Source of the DNA: Streptomyces sp. Ru71
GTDB taxonomy: Bacteria; Actinomycetota; Actinomycetes; Streptomycetales; Streptomycetaceae
Direction of reading: 5' to 3'
Assembly (NCBI RefSeq): GCF_002920535.1
Contig: NZ_PQSS01000006.1
Coordinates: 124,001-188,000, forward strand
Length of the DNA: 64,000 nt
Part shown: positions 42,143 to 53,181 of the stretch, piece after piece
Layout of the letters: each line of letters begins with the position of its first letter
Position numbering within the stretch: position 1 is the first letter of the stretch
Notes under the pieces: model-generated
What the model was told of the DNA's origin: nothing
The model's database searches: none
The model's input: only the letters and a program-made list of their open reading frames with translations
Program-made: the position numbers and the translations under genes

Positions 42143-42898
42143 TCAACCCGACCGGGCCATGAGGTGTGCGACCACGGAGACGCGGCCCCCGCACTCCGGG
42201 CAGGTCGCCGCTCCGAAGGCATGGGTCAGGGCATCGGCCACATCCTCCTGGCCGTCCGCCAGAGCCAGCTCGTACAGGCGGCGGCCCAGGCCGTCGAGAG
42301 CGCCGGGTGCGGCCGGCTGAAGAGGCACGGTGTCGGCGTCGTCGGAGCAGACGTCGTCCTGAGACGTGCCGGAGGAGGCCCGCTCACCGATGACCACCCA
42401 CAGCTCCGCGCAGCAGTCCGGGTCGGGGCACTCCAGCTCGTACTCCTCACCGGCGATGCCCCAGAACAGGTCCTCGGCCCAGTGGACGTCACCCTCCAGG
42501 TTCACCAGCGTCTCCAGCAGGACGCAGTAGTCGTTCCGGTCGGCGGTGGCCGGTCGCCTGCGGTGTGCGGCGGCCAGCAGCCGTGCCACCTCTGGCGCGT
42601 GCCGGTCCCGCAGGTCTCGGGTCTCGTGGCGCCGGTCGGCCTGCACGAGGAGCGCGCCGGCCAGGTGCAGGGCCGCGGACGCCGTGTCGGCGTCGACGCC
42701 CTCGGCCATGTCCGTCAGCGCCCGCCAGACCTGCGGGTCGGACACGTCGAGGGAACCGTTGTGATACAGCTCGGTCCACAGATCGCTCCAGGCCTGCCCG
42801 TCCCGGCCGCCGGCGGCACCCTCCAGCAAGGCGGTCAGGCGTCCGGAAGCCGCGTCGTCCGACTGGGTCATGGGGCCACTGCGCTTCATACGCGGCAT
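42143..42898 (-). CDS. Hypothetical protein with zinc-ribbon-like cysteines
   Basis: 251 residues. The ATG at 42898 directly abuts the preceding gene's TAG, so translation is probably coupled; an internal ATG at 42871 is the alternative. Mostly helical with TPR-like stretches (SAALHLAGALLVQADRRHE, DRNDYCVLLETLVNLEGD). It has two cysteine clusters, ECPDPDCCAELWV (about 153) and TCPECGGRVSV (about 235), which could form one zinc site. I know no family for it. Middle gene of the 41062-43303 set. Confidence 0.65.
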   Translation of the reverse strand: MPRMKRSGPMTQSDDAASGRLTALLEGAAGGRDGQAWSDLWTELYHNGSLDVSDPQVWRALTDMAEGVDADTASAALHLAGALLVQADRRHETRDLRDRHAPEVARLLAAAHRRRPATADRNDYCVLLETLVNLEGDVHWAEDLFWGIAGEEYELECPDPDCCAELWVVIGERASSGTSQDDVCSDDADTVPLQPAAPGALDGLGRRLYELALADGQEDVADALTHAFGAATCPECGGRVSVVAHLMARSG

Positions 42899-43303
42899 CT
42901 AAGCAGTCCGGCCCAGGCTGGTGAGGAAACCGCCGCGGGCGGTTCCGGAGGCGAGCAGGCGGCCCCAGTCGAGCACCTCGGGCAGTTCGTCGACGGACAC
43001 GACGAGCGCTCCCCCGGCCCGTTCGACGTCGGAACACCAGTCGGCCATGTCCGCCATGTCGCCGGTCCCGCCCGTTCCGCCGACCACGCGCGCGCCGAGC
43101 GCGGGCACCACGGCCCCGGCCTCACCGGGGCCGTCCACCACGCACAACGTGAGCCGGGCGGCGATACCCCACCCGGCGCACCGGGGCACCGCTCCGCCGG
43201 GCGCCGGCAGGAGCGGCAGGGCCTGGTGCACGGGAGCGGCGGCCAACAGCAGCGCCGGTGTGGCGCCTCGGACGAACACGGTGTTCTCAGGGCTGACAAG
43301 CAT
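42899..43303 (-). CDS. Small hypothetical protein
   Basis: 134 residues from the ATG at 43303; the longer frame to 43543 is Arg/Pro-rich shadow sequence. It opens MLVSPENTVFVRGATPALLLAAAP and continues as an alpha/beta protein with CVVDGPGEAGAVVPALGARVVGG and DMADMADWCSDVERAGGALVVSVDELPEVLDW. No signal peptide or motif is recognised. First of three abutting genes (next start shares the stop boundary), so the three probably act together. Confidence 0.55.
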   Translation of the reverse strand: MLVSPENTVFVRGATPALLLAAAPVHQALPLLPAPGGAVPRCAGWGIAARLTLCVVDGPGEAGAVVPALGARVVGGTGGTGDMADMADWCSDVERAGGALVVSVDELPEVLDWGRLLASGTARGGFLTSLGRTA

Positions 43304-43368
43304 CCGGTCACTCTCGCACGTCCCACCTGCCGGAGGCGCGAGCAGGGGCTGTATCGGGGAATCGGGGA

Positions 43369-44100
43369 TCACTTCGCGGTCGGGCCGGCGGCCGGTCGGG
43401 ATGCCAGCAGTGCGGGAACCAGGCGGTGCGACGAGCGCAGGACGTCGGCGACGAAGACGCGGCGCCCGACGCCGAGCTGGCGCAGCGCAGGACCGTGGTC
43501 GACGGCCACCACCGCGCAGACGCCCAGGAGAAGCGCCTGCCACAGGACCGTCACCGGGCGGCGCACGGCACGGGGCAACTCCCCCAGCAACAGGTTCAGG
43601 CGCTCGCAGTGGAACGGGACGTGGCGTTGCTCATCCGCCAGGATGCGGGCGGCCACGTCGCAGGTGAGCGGGTCGTCGGTGCCGTCGCGCAGGGCGCGGT
43701 AGTAGCGAAGCGCCACCACCTCCGCGATCAGCAGCACCAGGAGTTCCATGCGCAGGCCTGTGAGGCGGCGCAGGCGTATGAAGACGGCGTCGCTCCAGTG
43801 GCCGGTCAGTGTCGTCATGCCGCCCGCGGCCAGGAGCCGGGCCAGGAGCCGGGCGTGGTTCTGCTCCTCGGCGACGAAGAGCCGGACCGCTGCCGCGTAG
43901 TCGGGGTCGCCGGTCGCTTCGGCCTTGGCCGTGAGGCTGGATCCGTCACCGTCCTCACCGACTTGGAAGCGCTGGATGCTCGCCCACACGGCGGGGTGCA
44001 GGGTCGCCCCCCGCGCCCAGTCGGGGTCGCCCTTGACGGCCCTTCGGTCCCGCTCGTCCTCGAACCGCCGCGTCCATGTGGCGTGCCCGCTCGCCCGCAT
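43369..44100 (-). CDS. Ferritin-like diiron-fold protein
   Basis: 243 residues from the ATG at 44100 (AGGAG 9 bases upstream). A four-helix-bundle pattern is seen with carboxylate/histidine pairs: FVAEEQNHARLLARLL (ExxH, about 90), EVVALRYYRAL, and ILADEQRHVPFHCERL (ExxH, about 165). These fit the two ExxH metal motifs of ferritin-like oxidases, similar to rubrerythrin/AurF-type superfamily members. The C-terminal third is hydrophobic (PVTVLWQALLLGVCAVVAVDHG) and might associate with the membrane. Function is unknown; oxidation of a small substrate or iron/ROS handling are possible. Confidence 0.75.
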   Translation of the reverse strand: MRASGHATWTRRFEDERDRRAVKGDPDWARGATLHPAVWASIQRFQVGEDGDGSSLTAKAEATGDPDYAAAVRLFVAEEQNHARLLARLLAAGGMTTLTGHWSDAVFIRLRRLTGLRMELLVLLIAEVVALRYYRALRDGTDDPLTCDVAARILADEQRHVPFHCERLNLLLGELPRAVRRPVTVLWQALLLGVCAVVAVDHGPALRQLGVGRRVFVADVLRSSHRLVPALLASRPAAGPTAK

Positions 44101-44252
44101 CTGTGAGGCTCCTCTCCTGGGCACGGCCACCGTGCCCTGAAGAGGGAGGACGCAAGCAGCTCCGGCACCGTTCCGGCCCGGTCGAGGGCTGGGCCCGCCG
44201 AGCGCGGAGCCCGTCACCGCCGCCTTGGGCCGGGCGGCGGGGAGACCTCGGC

Positions 44253-45500
44253 TCAGCGCCGGACCGGGCGGACCGGGAGCGCTTCGACGCTGTTGCCGAT
44301 GAAGCTGCGCTGACGCGGCAGTTCGGCCTCGGGGACGGCGAGGTCGAGGTCCGGGAAGCGGGTGAAGAGCCGTTCCAGGGCGATCGTGGCCTCCAGGCGG
44401 GCGAGCGGGGCGCCCACGCAGTAGTGCGCGCCCTGGCCGAAGGACAGGTGCCGGGCCGCGCCGGGCCGGGTGATGTCGAAGCGGTCGGCGTCCGGGCCGT
44501 GGAAGGCCTCGTCGCGCCCGGCGGCGGTGTAGCCGGCGAGGACCGGGGTGCCCTGCGGGATCACGGTGCCGCCGAGGGGCAGGTCACGGGTGGGGTAGCG
44601 GAAGGGGAACCAGCTGACGGGGCCGTCCCAGCGCAGCGTCTCGTCCACCACGTCCGACCAGGCGGCCTTGCCTTCCAGGACGAGGGCGAGCTGGTCCCGG
44701 TGGGTGCACAGGGCCCGTACGGCGTTGCTGATCAGGTTGAGGGTGGTCTCGTGTCCGGCGACGAGCATCAGGCGCATCGTGCCGATGAGTTCGGCCTCGC
44801 TGAGCCGGTCGCCGTGGCCCTCGCGGGCGGCGATCAGGGCGCTGGTCAGGTCGTCGCCGGGGGCGGCCCGGCGGGCGGCCGCGATCGTGCCGAGCAGTCC
44901 GACGAGCTCGCGTACGGCGGCCATCACCTCCGCCGGGGTGGTGTCGGTGGCGATGATCACCGTGTAGGTGAGGTCGTGCAGCCGGCCCCGGTGTTCGTCG
45001 TCCACGCCGAGCAGTTCGCAGATGACACTCAGCGGGAGCGGGAGCGCGAAGTGGGTGCGCAGGTCCGCGATGCCGTGGGGGTCCTCGGCGGCGGCCCGGC
45101 CGAGGTCGTCGAGGAGGCCGGCGGTCAGTTCCTCGATGCGCGGCCGCAGCCGCTCCACCTGGCGGGCGGTGAAGGCGTTCCCGACGAGGGAGCGCAGTCT
45201 GCGGTGGTCGGCGCCGTCGGCGGTGTGCATGCCCTGGGCGTCGGCGAAGACCCGCAGCGGCCAGTCGGCGGGGATCGTCCCGTCGTTCAGGGCCGGGCAG
45301 TGGCGGGCGTCCTTGGCCACGTCGGGGTGGGAGAGGAACTCCTTGAGCTCCTCGTGCCCCAGGACGACCGCCGCGGGTACCCCGCCGGGCAGGACGACGT
45401 CCGCGACGGGCCCCCGGGCCCGCAGTTCGGTGTTCAGGGCGTGCGGACAGCCGCCGGCGGGGTCGACGACGTGCGCGGGAGCGGGGGTGTGGGACGACAA
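44253..45500 (-). CDS. Cytochrome P450
   Basis: 415 residues from a TTG at 45500, chosen because AGGAG lies 8 bases upstream and the protein then has normal P450 length. Motifs: I-helix MLVAGHETT, K-helix ETLRW (ExxR), and the haem loop FGQGAHYCVGAPLARLE with the Cys ligand. It resembles soluble bacterial CYP107-type enzymes that use ferredoxin partners; none is adjacent. The substrate is unknown. It is divergent from the 45729 gene. Two more genes with possible oxidative roles (ferritin-like, FAD monooxygenase) are within 6 kb, but no biosynthetic core gene is. Confidence 0.94.
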   Translation of the reverse strand: MSSHTPAPAHVVDPAGGCPHALNTELRARGPVADVVLPGGVPAAVVLGHEELKEFLSHPDVAKDARHCPALNDGTIPADWPLRVFADAQGMHTADGADHRRLRSLVGNAFTARQVERLRPRIEELTAGLLDDLGRAAAEDPHGIADLRTHFALPLPLSVICELLGVDDEHRGRLHDLTYTVIIATDTTPAEVMAAVRELVGLLGTIAAARRAAPGDDLTSALIAAREGHGDRLSEAELIGTMRLMLVAGHETTLNLISNAVRALCTHRDQLALVLEGKAAWSDVVDETLRWDGPVSWFPFRYPTRDLPLGGTVIPQGTPVLAGYTAAGRDEAFHGPDADRFDITRPGAARHLSFGQGAHYCVGAPLARLEATIALERLFTRFPDLDLAVPEAELPRQRSFIGNSVEALPVRPVRR

Positions 45501-45728
45501 GCCGGAACTCCTGACGATTTGATCGAATACCGGCCAACAGTGCGGCGTGGTGGCCCGGTTGCACAAGTCCGACCCGCCGACACCTCGGCCGGGAACCGCG
45601 CCGACCGCGGCTCGGCGACACTGGCCGCCATGGCCCCGGTGTGACAGCATCCCCAAGTGACCCTGCGGGCACGGCTGTTGTGCATTACGGTGCTGATCCT
45701 TCGATGTCCCGCGAGGAGGGAGACTGAC

Positions 45729-46208
45729 GTGGAACAGCCCGAGGCGGCGGACCTCGCGCTGGGGCGGGCCATCGTGGCGCGGATCGCTCCCGAGGAGCTG
45801 CCCTACTTCGACGAGACCGCGGCGAGCCTGCCCAAGCGCCCCGGCCGGCGGGCGCGGCGGCGCGTCGAGGACGATCCGCTGGCCTTCGGTGGTGCCGCCG
45901 AACTCATCGTCACCAGCATCGCCTGCGGGGTCGCGACCGAAGTGGTCAAGATGATGGGCGAGACGGTCGGCAGCGGCCTGGTGGCCCGGCTCCGCCGCCT
46001 GCTGACCCGGGGCCGCGGCGAGGAGCAGACCGCGCCCGATGCCGAACAGCAGCGTCCCGCCCTCACCGAGGAACGGATCGCCGAGCTGGGGGCCGCGGCC
46101 GGACGCAAGGCGGTCCTCCTCGGACTGCCCCCGGACCGCGCCGAGTTGCTCGCCGAGGCGGTCCGGGACCAGCTGAGGGCTGCCGACAGGCCCGGTTCCG
46201 GCACGTGA
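45729..46208 (+). CDS. Hypothetical protein coupled to M48 protease
   Basis: 159 residues from a GTG at 45729 with GGAGGGAG upstream; the in-frame GTG at 45657 lacks a site. Composition: an acidic N-terminus (ADLALGRAIVARIAPEELPYFDET), a basic patch (PKRPGRRARRRVEDDPLAFGG), a weakly hydrophobic helix (AAELIVTSIACGVATEVVKMMGE), a second basic stretch, and a charged helical tail. Its stop overlaps the protease start (GTGA), so the two are translationally coupled and may interact. No family recognised. Confidence 0.72.
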   Translation: MEQPEAADLALGRAIVARIAPEELPYFDETAASLPKRPGRRARRRVEDDPLAFGGAAELIVTSIACGVATEVVKMMGETVGSGLVARLRRLLTRGRGEEQTAPDAEQQRPALTEERIAELGAAAGRKAVLLGLPPDRAELLAEAVRDQLRAADRPGSGT

Positions 46209-48310
46209 CGGCCGCCCCGAGCGGCGAGCTGCCCGTGGAGGCGGTGCCGCCACCGCGCCGGCCGCTGCCCTCGGGGACACTCCTGGCGTTCGTCCTGCTG
46301 ATCTGCGCGGTGCTGGCGTTCATGGCCGTCCTGCACCCCGGCTATGCCGACGTCATCGCCGGAGACCGGGGCGCCACCGATCTCAACGACTGCCTGCGCA
46401 AAGCCGTGCGGGAGGCCGGAGGGACGGGCGACTTCATCAGGAACGGTCCTCGGCAGCAGCCGTGCGACTCCAGCGACGACCACACGTCGCAGGGCATCCT
46501 CGTCTCGTACGTCATCCTCGCCGTGGCCACCGCCGCGCACTACTGGTTCCGCTCCGCCCGCCGCGCCCGGCGACGCGGCGTACGCCCACTGGACGCCGAG
46601 CGCTTCCCCTCCCTGCACGCGGAGGTCGCTCGCCTCGCCGCGGGCGTCGAGCAGGCCCGCGGGGCCACGTTCCTGGTGGACTTCCTCGACTCCGGGGTGA
46701 ACGGCGTCTCCTTCGGCCGGGCCGGCCGCCGCCACATCATCCTCAGCCGCGGCCTGATCCGCCTCCACGACGCCGGCGCGGCCGACCGTGCCGCCTTCCG
46801 GGCCGTCGTCCTGCACGAGTTGGCCCATCTGCGCAACCGCGACGTCGACATCACTCTGGTCACCCTGGGACTGCTGCGCTGCTACTTCGCGCTGATGCTC
46901 TTCCCCCGGATGTTCGGGGACCTGGTCGGGCTGCTCTTCGTGCCGGGGAGCGCCCCCTACTCGGGGGCCGCGCTGCTCGACGCGGCCGTTTTCGCCACGG
47001 TGGCACTGGCCGCCCGTTCGGTGGTTCTGCGGACCAGGGAGTTCCGGGCGGACGCCCGGGTCGTGGAGTGGATGGGGACGTCCGAACCGCTGTTGCACGC
47101 CTTCGACCTCGCCTCGGCGGGAGCCGCCGGCCGGCCCCGGCGGTCGGTGCGCGGCTGGTGGGCGCGCATCACCCGCACCCATCCCTCGTTCGCTCAGCGC
47201 CGGGCCTGCCTGGCGGACCAGGCGCTGCTGATGCACCAGGGCTTCGGCTTCGCCTTCGTCATCGGTTTCTGCCTGCCGATCTCCTGGGATCCGGTGGCCT
47301 CGGTCACCGCACAGATCCGGGAGGACGGCGGCGTCAGCGGCTGGTGGCCCACGTGGCTGATCACCCTGCTGGTGGTCCTGGTGCTGCTGCTGACAGTGGT
47401 CCGCGCCTCGCTGCACCGGCTGGGCGCGCAGGCCGCAGGGCCCTCGCCGGTGCCGTTCCGGCTGGGGGTGGGCCTCGGCGTGCTGGCGGGCTTCGCCCTG
47501 TCGCCCAGTGCCATCGTCGACCATCTGATGCTGCCGGGGCTGCGCTTGTCCTCCCAGTTCTCCGGCTGGCTGGCGGTGGCGGTGCTGGCGCTGCTGTTCA
47601 CCGTGTGGTCCCAGTTCCTCGCGGACTGCTGGGCCCTGTCGGTGGACCTGGCCCGGCGGCCCGTGCGCACGGTCGCGGCGCTGGGGCTGGTGGTGGCGGG
47701 AGCGGTGGTCGCGGAGGCGGACACCGTCTTCGGGCTCCAGTGGCAGATCGAGTTCGGTCAGTTCATGGACCAGCGGCTGGCCGCGCTGCCGGGACCGCTG
47801 CACGCCGCGGTGTGGACGCAGTACGTGTACATGACCCAGCTGATCGATCCCTGGTGGCTGTTCGCCCTGCTGGCCCTGCTCCTGGGGGTGCCGCTGACCG
47901 GGGCGGTCCACGGGCGGCGGCTGGCCCGGTACATGGTGCAGGACCGGGTCCGGCCGGCCCGGCGCACCCTCCTTCCGGTGCTGGGCATGACGGCACTGAC
48001 GGCCACCCTCCTGCCGCCGGTCTACACCTGGTGGGCGCAGCAGCGGGGCCTGGAAGCGCTGGCCTCCCCGCACTTCCTCACCCGCGTCACGATGGCGGCG
48101 GCCGCGGGGACGCTGGCCGGCGGCCTCGCCAGAACCCGCGGCATGGTGTGGGCGGTGGCCACCGCGCTCCTGCTGGGCGTCCTGCTGACCGTGTCGTTGC
48201 CAAGCGAGCTGTGGGGCTTCCAGCTGGGCGTCGGTATCGAGGCCGCCGTCCTCGGCACGTTCCTGACGTCGGCGCTGCCGCGCGGATCCCGGCGCCCTGC
48301 CGGTGGCTGA
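46205..48310 (+). CDS. M48 family membrane metalloprotease
   Basis: 701 residues from a GTG at 46205 that overlaps the preceding stop. One membrane segment lies near the start (LLAFVLLICAVLAFMAVLHPG), another at ILVSYVILAVATAAHYW, then the catalytic region with VVLHELAHLRNRDVD (HExxH zinc motif, about 205) and the third ligand in REFRADARVVEW (about 280). At least eight further hydrophobic segments follow, an unusually large C-terminal membrane part compared with HtpX-type enzymes of about 300 residues. Probably a membrane-embedded zinc protease with its active site on the cytoplasmic face; its substrate may be linked to the coupled small protein. Confidence 0.85.
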   Translation: MTAAPSGELPVEAVPPPRRPLPSGTLLAFVLLICAVLAFMAVLHPGYADVIAGDRGATDLNDCLRKAVREAGGTGDFIRNGPRQQPCDSSDDHTSQGILVSYVILAVATAAHYWFRSARRARRRGVRPLDAERFPSLHAEVARLAAGVEQARGATFLVDFLDSGVNGVSFGRAGRRHIILSRGLIRLHDAGAADRAAFRAVVLHELAHLRNRDVDITLVTLGLLRCYFALMLFPRMFGDLVGLLFVPGSAPYSGAALLDAAVFATVALAARSVVLRTREFRADARVVEWMGTSEPLLHAFDLASAGAAGRPRRSVRGWWARITRTHPSFAQRRACLADQALLMHQGFGFAFVIGFCLPISWDPVASVTAQIREDGGVSGWWPTWLITLLVVLVLLLTVVRASLHRLGAQAAGPSPVPFRLGVGLGVLAGFALSPSAIVDHLMLPGLRLSSQFSGWLAVAVLALLFTVWSQFLADCWALSVDLARRPVRTVAALGLVVAGAVVAEADTVFGLQWQIEFGQFMDQRLAALPGPLHAAVWTQYVYMTQLIDPWWLFALLALLLGVPLTGAVHGRRLARYMVQDRVRPARRTLLPVLGMTALTATLLPPVYTWWAQQRGLEALASPHFLTRVTMAAAAGTLAGGLARTRGMVWAVATALLLGVLLTVSLPSELWGFQLGVGIEAAVLGTFLTSALPRGSRRPAGG

Positions 48311-48476
48311 CGGCGCGTCGGGCGAACGCGGCCCGGACCTTGTCGCGTGCGCTCGGACCTGAGGCACGACCCTGCCGGGCGGGCCGGCGCCCTTCCGTAT
48401 GGCGAGGACCCCCGAGCGGTGGAAGCATGGAAGTGGCGCTACCCGCCACTCCACGCTCTCGCGAGGAGGGATGGTC

Positions 48477-49697
48477 ATGGCCAAGCGTCTGGTCGTCTGC
48501 TGCGACGGCACATGGAACTTCGCCGACCAGCCCAGCAAGACGAACGTCGCCAAGGTCGCTCTTTCGGTGCGCCAGGGGTCCGCCGCCGGCAAGGAGCAGC
48601 GAATCTACTACCACAGCGGCGTCGGCACGCAGAGGTCGGAGCGGCTGCGGGGCGGGGCCTTCGGTGTGGGGCTGTCCCGGAACGTCGAGGACGCCTACCG
48701 CTTCCTCGTCGAGACGTACGAGCCCGACGACGAACTGTTCCTCTTCGGATTCAGCCGGGGCGCGTTCACCGCTCGCAGCCTCGCGGGTCTGGTGCGCAAC
48801 AGTGGCATCCTGCGCCGGGAACACTCTGACCGGATGCGGGAGGCGTGGTCCCTCTACCGCAATCGGATCGAGCAACCCAACGGCGCGGCCTGCACGTTGT
48901 TCCGCCGTTCCTACGCGCACGAGACGGAGATCCGCTTCATCGGGGTGTGGGACACCGTCGGTGCGCTGGGCATACCCGTGCCGGACGCCGCTGCGCTGCA
49001 GCCGGCGGTGAACCGGTTCAACCACCGCTGGGCGTTCCACGACACCGAGCTGAGCGGCTGGGTCAACGGGGCCTTCCACGCGCTGGCCATCGATGAGAAG
49101 CGCTCGGTGTTCCGGCCGACGCTGTGGCACCAGCGGCCCGACGCCGCGCAGCACGGGCAGGAGTTGAAGCAGGTCTGGTTCGCCGGGGTGCACCTCGACG
49201 TCGGCGGCGGGTACGAGGAGGCGGGCCTGTCCGACGTCACTCTGCTCTGGATGGTGGACCAGGCCCGGCGGTACGGCGTGGAGTTCGACGACGACGCCCT
49301 CAGGGCGACCGGGCCGAAGGTGATGAGGCCGCAGGACAGTGTCGACTTCCGGGTCGAGCCGAACGGCCTGGGCCCGCTGCACGAGTCCCGGAAGGGCTTC
49401 TACCGGCTGGCCAAGGACTACCACCGGCCTCTGGGCAGCGCCGTGAACGACAGGAACGAGCCCGACGGGAACGAGTTCCTGGCGGTCCCGGCCAAGGAGC
49501 GCTACGACCGCGACCCGCGTTACCGGCCGCCGGAGCTCAGGCGGTACCTGGCCGCTCAGGATCGGGTCCGGCTGGAGCCCGTCCTGCTGCCGGACCTCGC
49601 GGCCGGCCTGCCGCCGATGCCGCCCGCCGCACCCGCACCGTCCTCCGCACCCGCGCCGTCGCCCCCTCCCGCGCCGGGGACCGACCGCACCGACTGA
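48477..49697 (+). CDS. DUF2235 alpha/beta-hydrolase (Tle1-like)
   Basis: 406 residues from the ATG at 48477 with AGGAGG 7 bases upstream. It opens RLVVCCDGTWN and has the lipase-like elbow LFLFGFSRGAFTARSLAG with the nucleophile Ser, then FIGVWDTVGALGIP and VWFAGVHLDVGGGY with candidate acid and base residues. All are hallmarks of DUF2235, the family that includes T6SS Tle1 phospholipases. The C-terminal tail is Pro/Ala/Ser-rich low complexity. No signal peptide and no secretion genes nearby, so a housekeeping lipase or esterase role is as likely as an effector role. Confidence 0.88.
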   Translation: MAKRLVVCCDGTWNFADQPSKTNVAKVALSVRQGSAAGKEQRIYYHSGVGTQRSERLRGGAFGVGLSRNVEDAYRFLVETYEPDDELFLFGFSRGAFTARSLAGLVRNSGILRREHSDRMREAWSLYRNRIEQPNGAACTLFRRSYAHETEIRFIGVWDTVGALGIPVPDAAALQPAVNRFNHRWAFHDTELSGWVNGAFHALAIDEKRSVFRPTLWHQRPDAAQHGQELKQVWFAGVHLDVGGGYEEAGLSDVTLLWMVDQARRYGVEFDDDALRATGPKVMRPQDSVDFRVEPNGLGPLHESRKGFYRLAKDYHRPLGSAVNDRNEPDGNEFLAVPAKERYDRDPRYRPPELRRYLAAQDRVRLEPVLLPDLAAGLPPMPPAAPAPSSAPAPSPPPAPGTDRTD

Positions 49698-51922
<2,225 letters not shown>

Positions 51923-51931
51923 GACGCCCTC

Positions 51932-51963
51932 CTTCTATCGACAACTCTCACTATCGATAGAAG
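51932..51963. promoter_or_regulatory. Inverted-repeat operator between DoxX and regulator genes
   Basis: Perfect 9-base arms CTTCTATCG (51932-51940) and CGATAGAAG (51955-51963) are separated by 14 bases, with a second ATCGAT palindrome inside the right arm. It covers the region 10-41 bases upstream of doxX and about 50 bases before the regulator, so it probably binds the Cys-rich regulator and represses both genes. Confidence 0.6.
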
Positions 51964-52011
51964 CGCGGCAGTCTTCTTTAGTCAATGGCTTTGGGTTTTA
52001 CACTGGGATTC

Positions 52012-52677
52012 GTGGAACCCACGAAGGACGCATCCCCCGATGTCTCCGCCGTCGCCGCCCTCGACGAGCCGACCCGCAGGAGGCTCTACGACCACGTCGT
52101 GCGCCAAGCGGGTCCGGTCAGCCGCGACGAGGCCGCCGAGGCTCTCGGCCTTGCCCGGCAGACCGCGGCCTTCCATCTGGACCGCCTGGCCGACGCTTCC
52201 CTGCTCGACGTCGTCTACGAGCGGCGCAGCGGACGCACCGGCCCGGGCGCGGGCCGGCCCGCCAAGCTCTACAAGCGCTCCGCCAAGCAGGTCACCGTCA
52301 ACCTGCCCGAGCGCAACTACGAGCTGGCCGGGCATCTCCTCGCCCAGGCGCTGGAGGAGTCCGAGGTCACCGGTGAACCGGTCCGCCCGGTCCTGCACCG
52401 AAAGGCCCACGAGCTGGGCACACAGCTCGCGGGACCGGGACAGGCGGACGCGTTCGCCGTGCTGGAGGCGAACGGCTTCGAACCCCGCCGCGACGGTGAC
52501 GCCATCAGCCTGGACAACTGCCCGTTCCACACACTCGCCCGCGAGCACACCGAGACGGTCTGCGGCATGAACCTGCATCTGCTGCGCGGCATGCTGGACG
52601 GCCTTGCCGAAAGCGGCCTCCAGGCACGCCCGGCGCCGAGGCCCGGTCACTGCTGCGTACGCCTCACTCGGACTTGA
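52012..52677 (+). CDS. SufR-like winged-helix regulator with C-terminal cysteines
   Basis: 221 residues from a GTG at 52012. TACACT at 51999-52004 could be a -10 box, making the message leaderless; an ATG at 51985 is the alternative start. The N-terminal ArsR-like HTH reads ALDEPTRRRLYDHVVRQAGPVSRDEAAEALGLARQTAAFHLDRL. The C-terminal part contains NCPFHTLAREHTETVCGMN and, 29 residues on, GHCCVRL. A cysteine triad with this rough spacing is what SufR-type Fe-S regulators use to hold a [4Fe-4S] cluster. It probably senses redox or Fe-S status and controls doxX. No suf operon is nearby. Confidence 0.75.
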   Translation: MEPTKDASPDVSAVAALDEPTRRRLYDHVVRQAGPVSRDEAAEALGLARQTAAFHLDRLADASLLDVVYERRSGRTGPGAGRPAKLYKRSAKQVTVNLPERNYELAGHLLAQALEESEVTGEPVRPVLHRKAHELGTQLAGPGQADAFAVLEANGFEPRRDGDAISLDNCPFHTLAREHTETVCGMNLHLLRGMLDGLAESGLQARPAPRPGHCCVRLTRT

Positions 52678-53119
52678 TGGTCTTCATCGTGAGGTGGGAC
52701 GTGAAGCGCAGGACGCCCGGAAGTCCGCTCAGCTTGCCCGTGAGGAAGGCTTCGCAGGCGGCGTGGTCGGCGACGGCGGCCCGGATGAAGTAGTCGGGCC
52801 GCCCGTACATCCGGCGGAACTCGACGACCTCCTCGTACGAGGCGACCGTCTTCTCGAACTCCTCGAAGCTCTTGCGGTCGTTGGCGTAGATCTCGACGTC
52901 GATGAGGACTTCCAGGCCGCGGCCGAGTGCGGCGGGGTCGATCACGGCCCGGTACCCGGTGATGATGCCGGCTTCCTCCAGCCGCCTGACGCGGCGCAGG
53001 CACGGCGGCGGGGTGAGACCGACGCGTTTGGCCAGCTCGACATTGGTCAGCCGACCGTCCTCACGCAGATGAAACAAAATGTCGCGGTCGATCGCATCGA
53101 GTGCCGTTTCATTGCTCAC
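52664..53119 (-). CDS. Lrp/AsnC family regulator (AzlB-like)
   Basis: 151 residues from a GTG at 53119. The HTH is DAIDRDILFHLREDGRLTNVELAKRVGLTPPPCLRRVRRLEEAGII, followed by a RAM effector domain (EVLIDVEIYANDRKSFEEFEK, YGRPDYFIRAAV). It is the normal 150-residue Lrp size. Divergent from azlC/azlD, as azlB is linked to azlCD in Bacillus, so it probably controls branched-chain amino-acid export. TATGAT six bases before the GTG suggests a leaderless message. Its 3' end overlaps the regulator gene by 14 bases, convergent. Confidence 0.93.
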   Translation of the reverse strand: MSNETALDAIDRDILFHLREDGRLTNVELAKRVGLTPPPCLRRVRRLEEAGIITGYRAVIDPAALGRGLEVLIDVEIYANDRKSFEEFEKTVASYEEVVEFRRMYGRPDYFIRAAVADHAACEAFLTGKLSGLPGVLRFTSHLTMKTIKSE

Positions 53120-53181
53120 AGCACGATCATACGGTCATGATGCGCAACCATATAAGGAGGCGTCTTTTCTAAAATGTCTTC
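53120..53181. promoter_or_regulatory. Divergent lrp/azlC promoter, both probably leaderless
   Basis: 62 bases only. On the minus strand TATGAT (53131-53126) lies 6 bases from the lrp GTG. On the plus strand TAAAAT (53170-53175) lies 6 bases from the azlC ATG. Both match the -10 to start spacing expected if transcription begins at the start codon. ATCAT/ATGAT half-sites (53126-53130, 53137-53141) may bind the Lrp protein. An AAGGAGG at 53154-53160 is too far from azlC (21 bases) to act as its ribosome site. Confidence 0.5.

Noticed and set aside
45803..48592. 929-codon frame antisense to the M48 protease and its neighbour
   Set aside because: Gln/Arg/Pro-rich shadow translation; the plus strand has HELAH, coupled starts and good ribosome sites.
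48477..49697. Type VI secretion effector
   Set aside because: DUF2235 resembles Tle1 but there are no VgrG, Hcp, PAAR or immunity genes, and streptomycetes lack T6SS.
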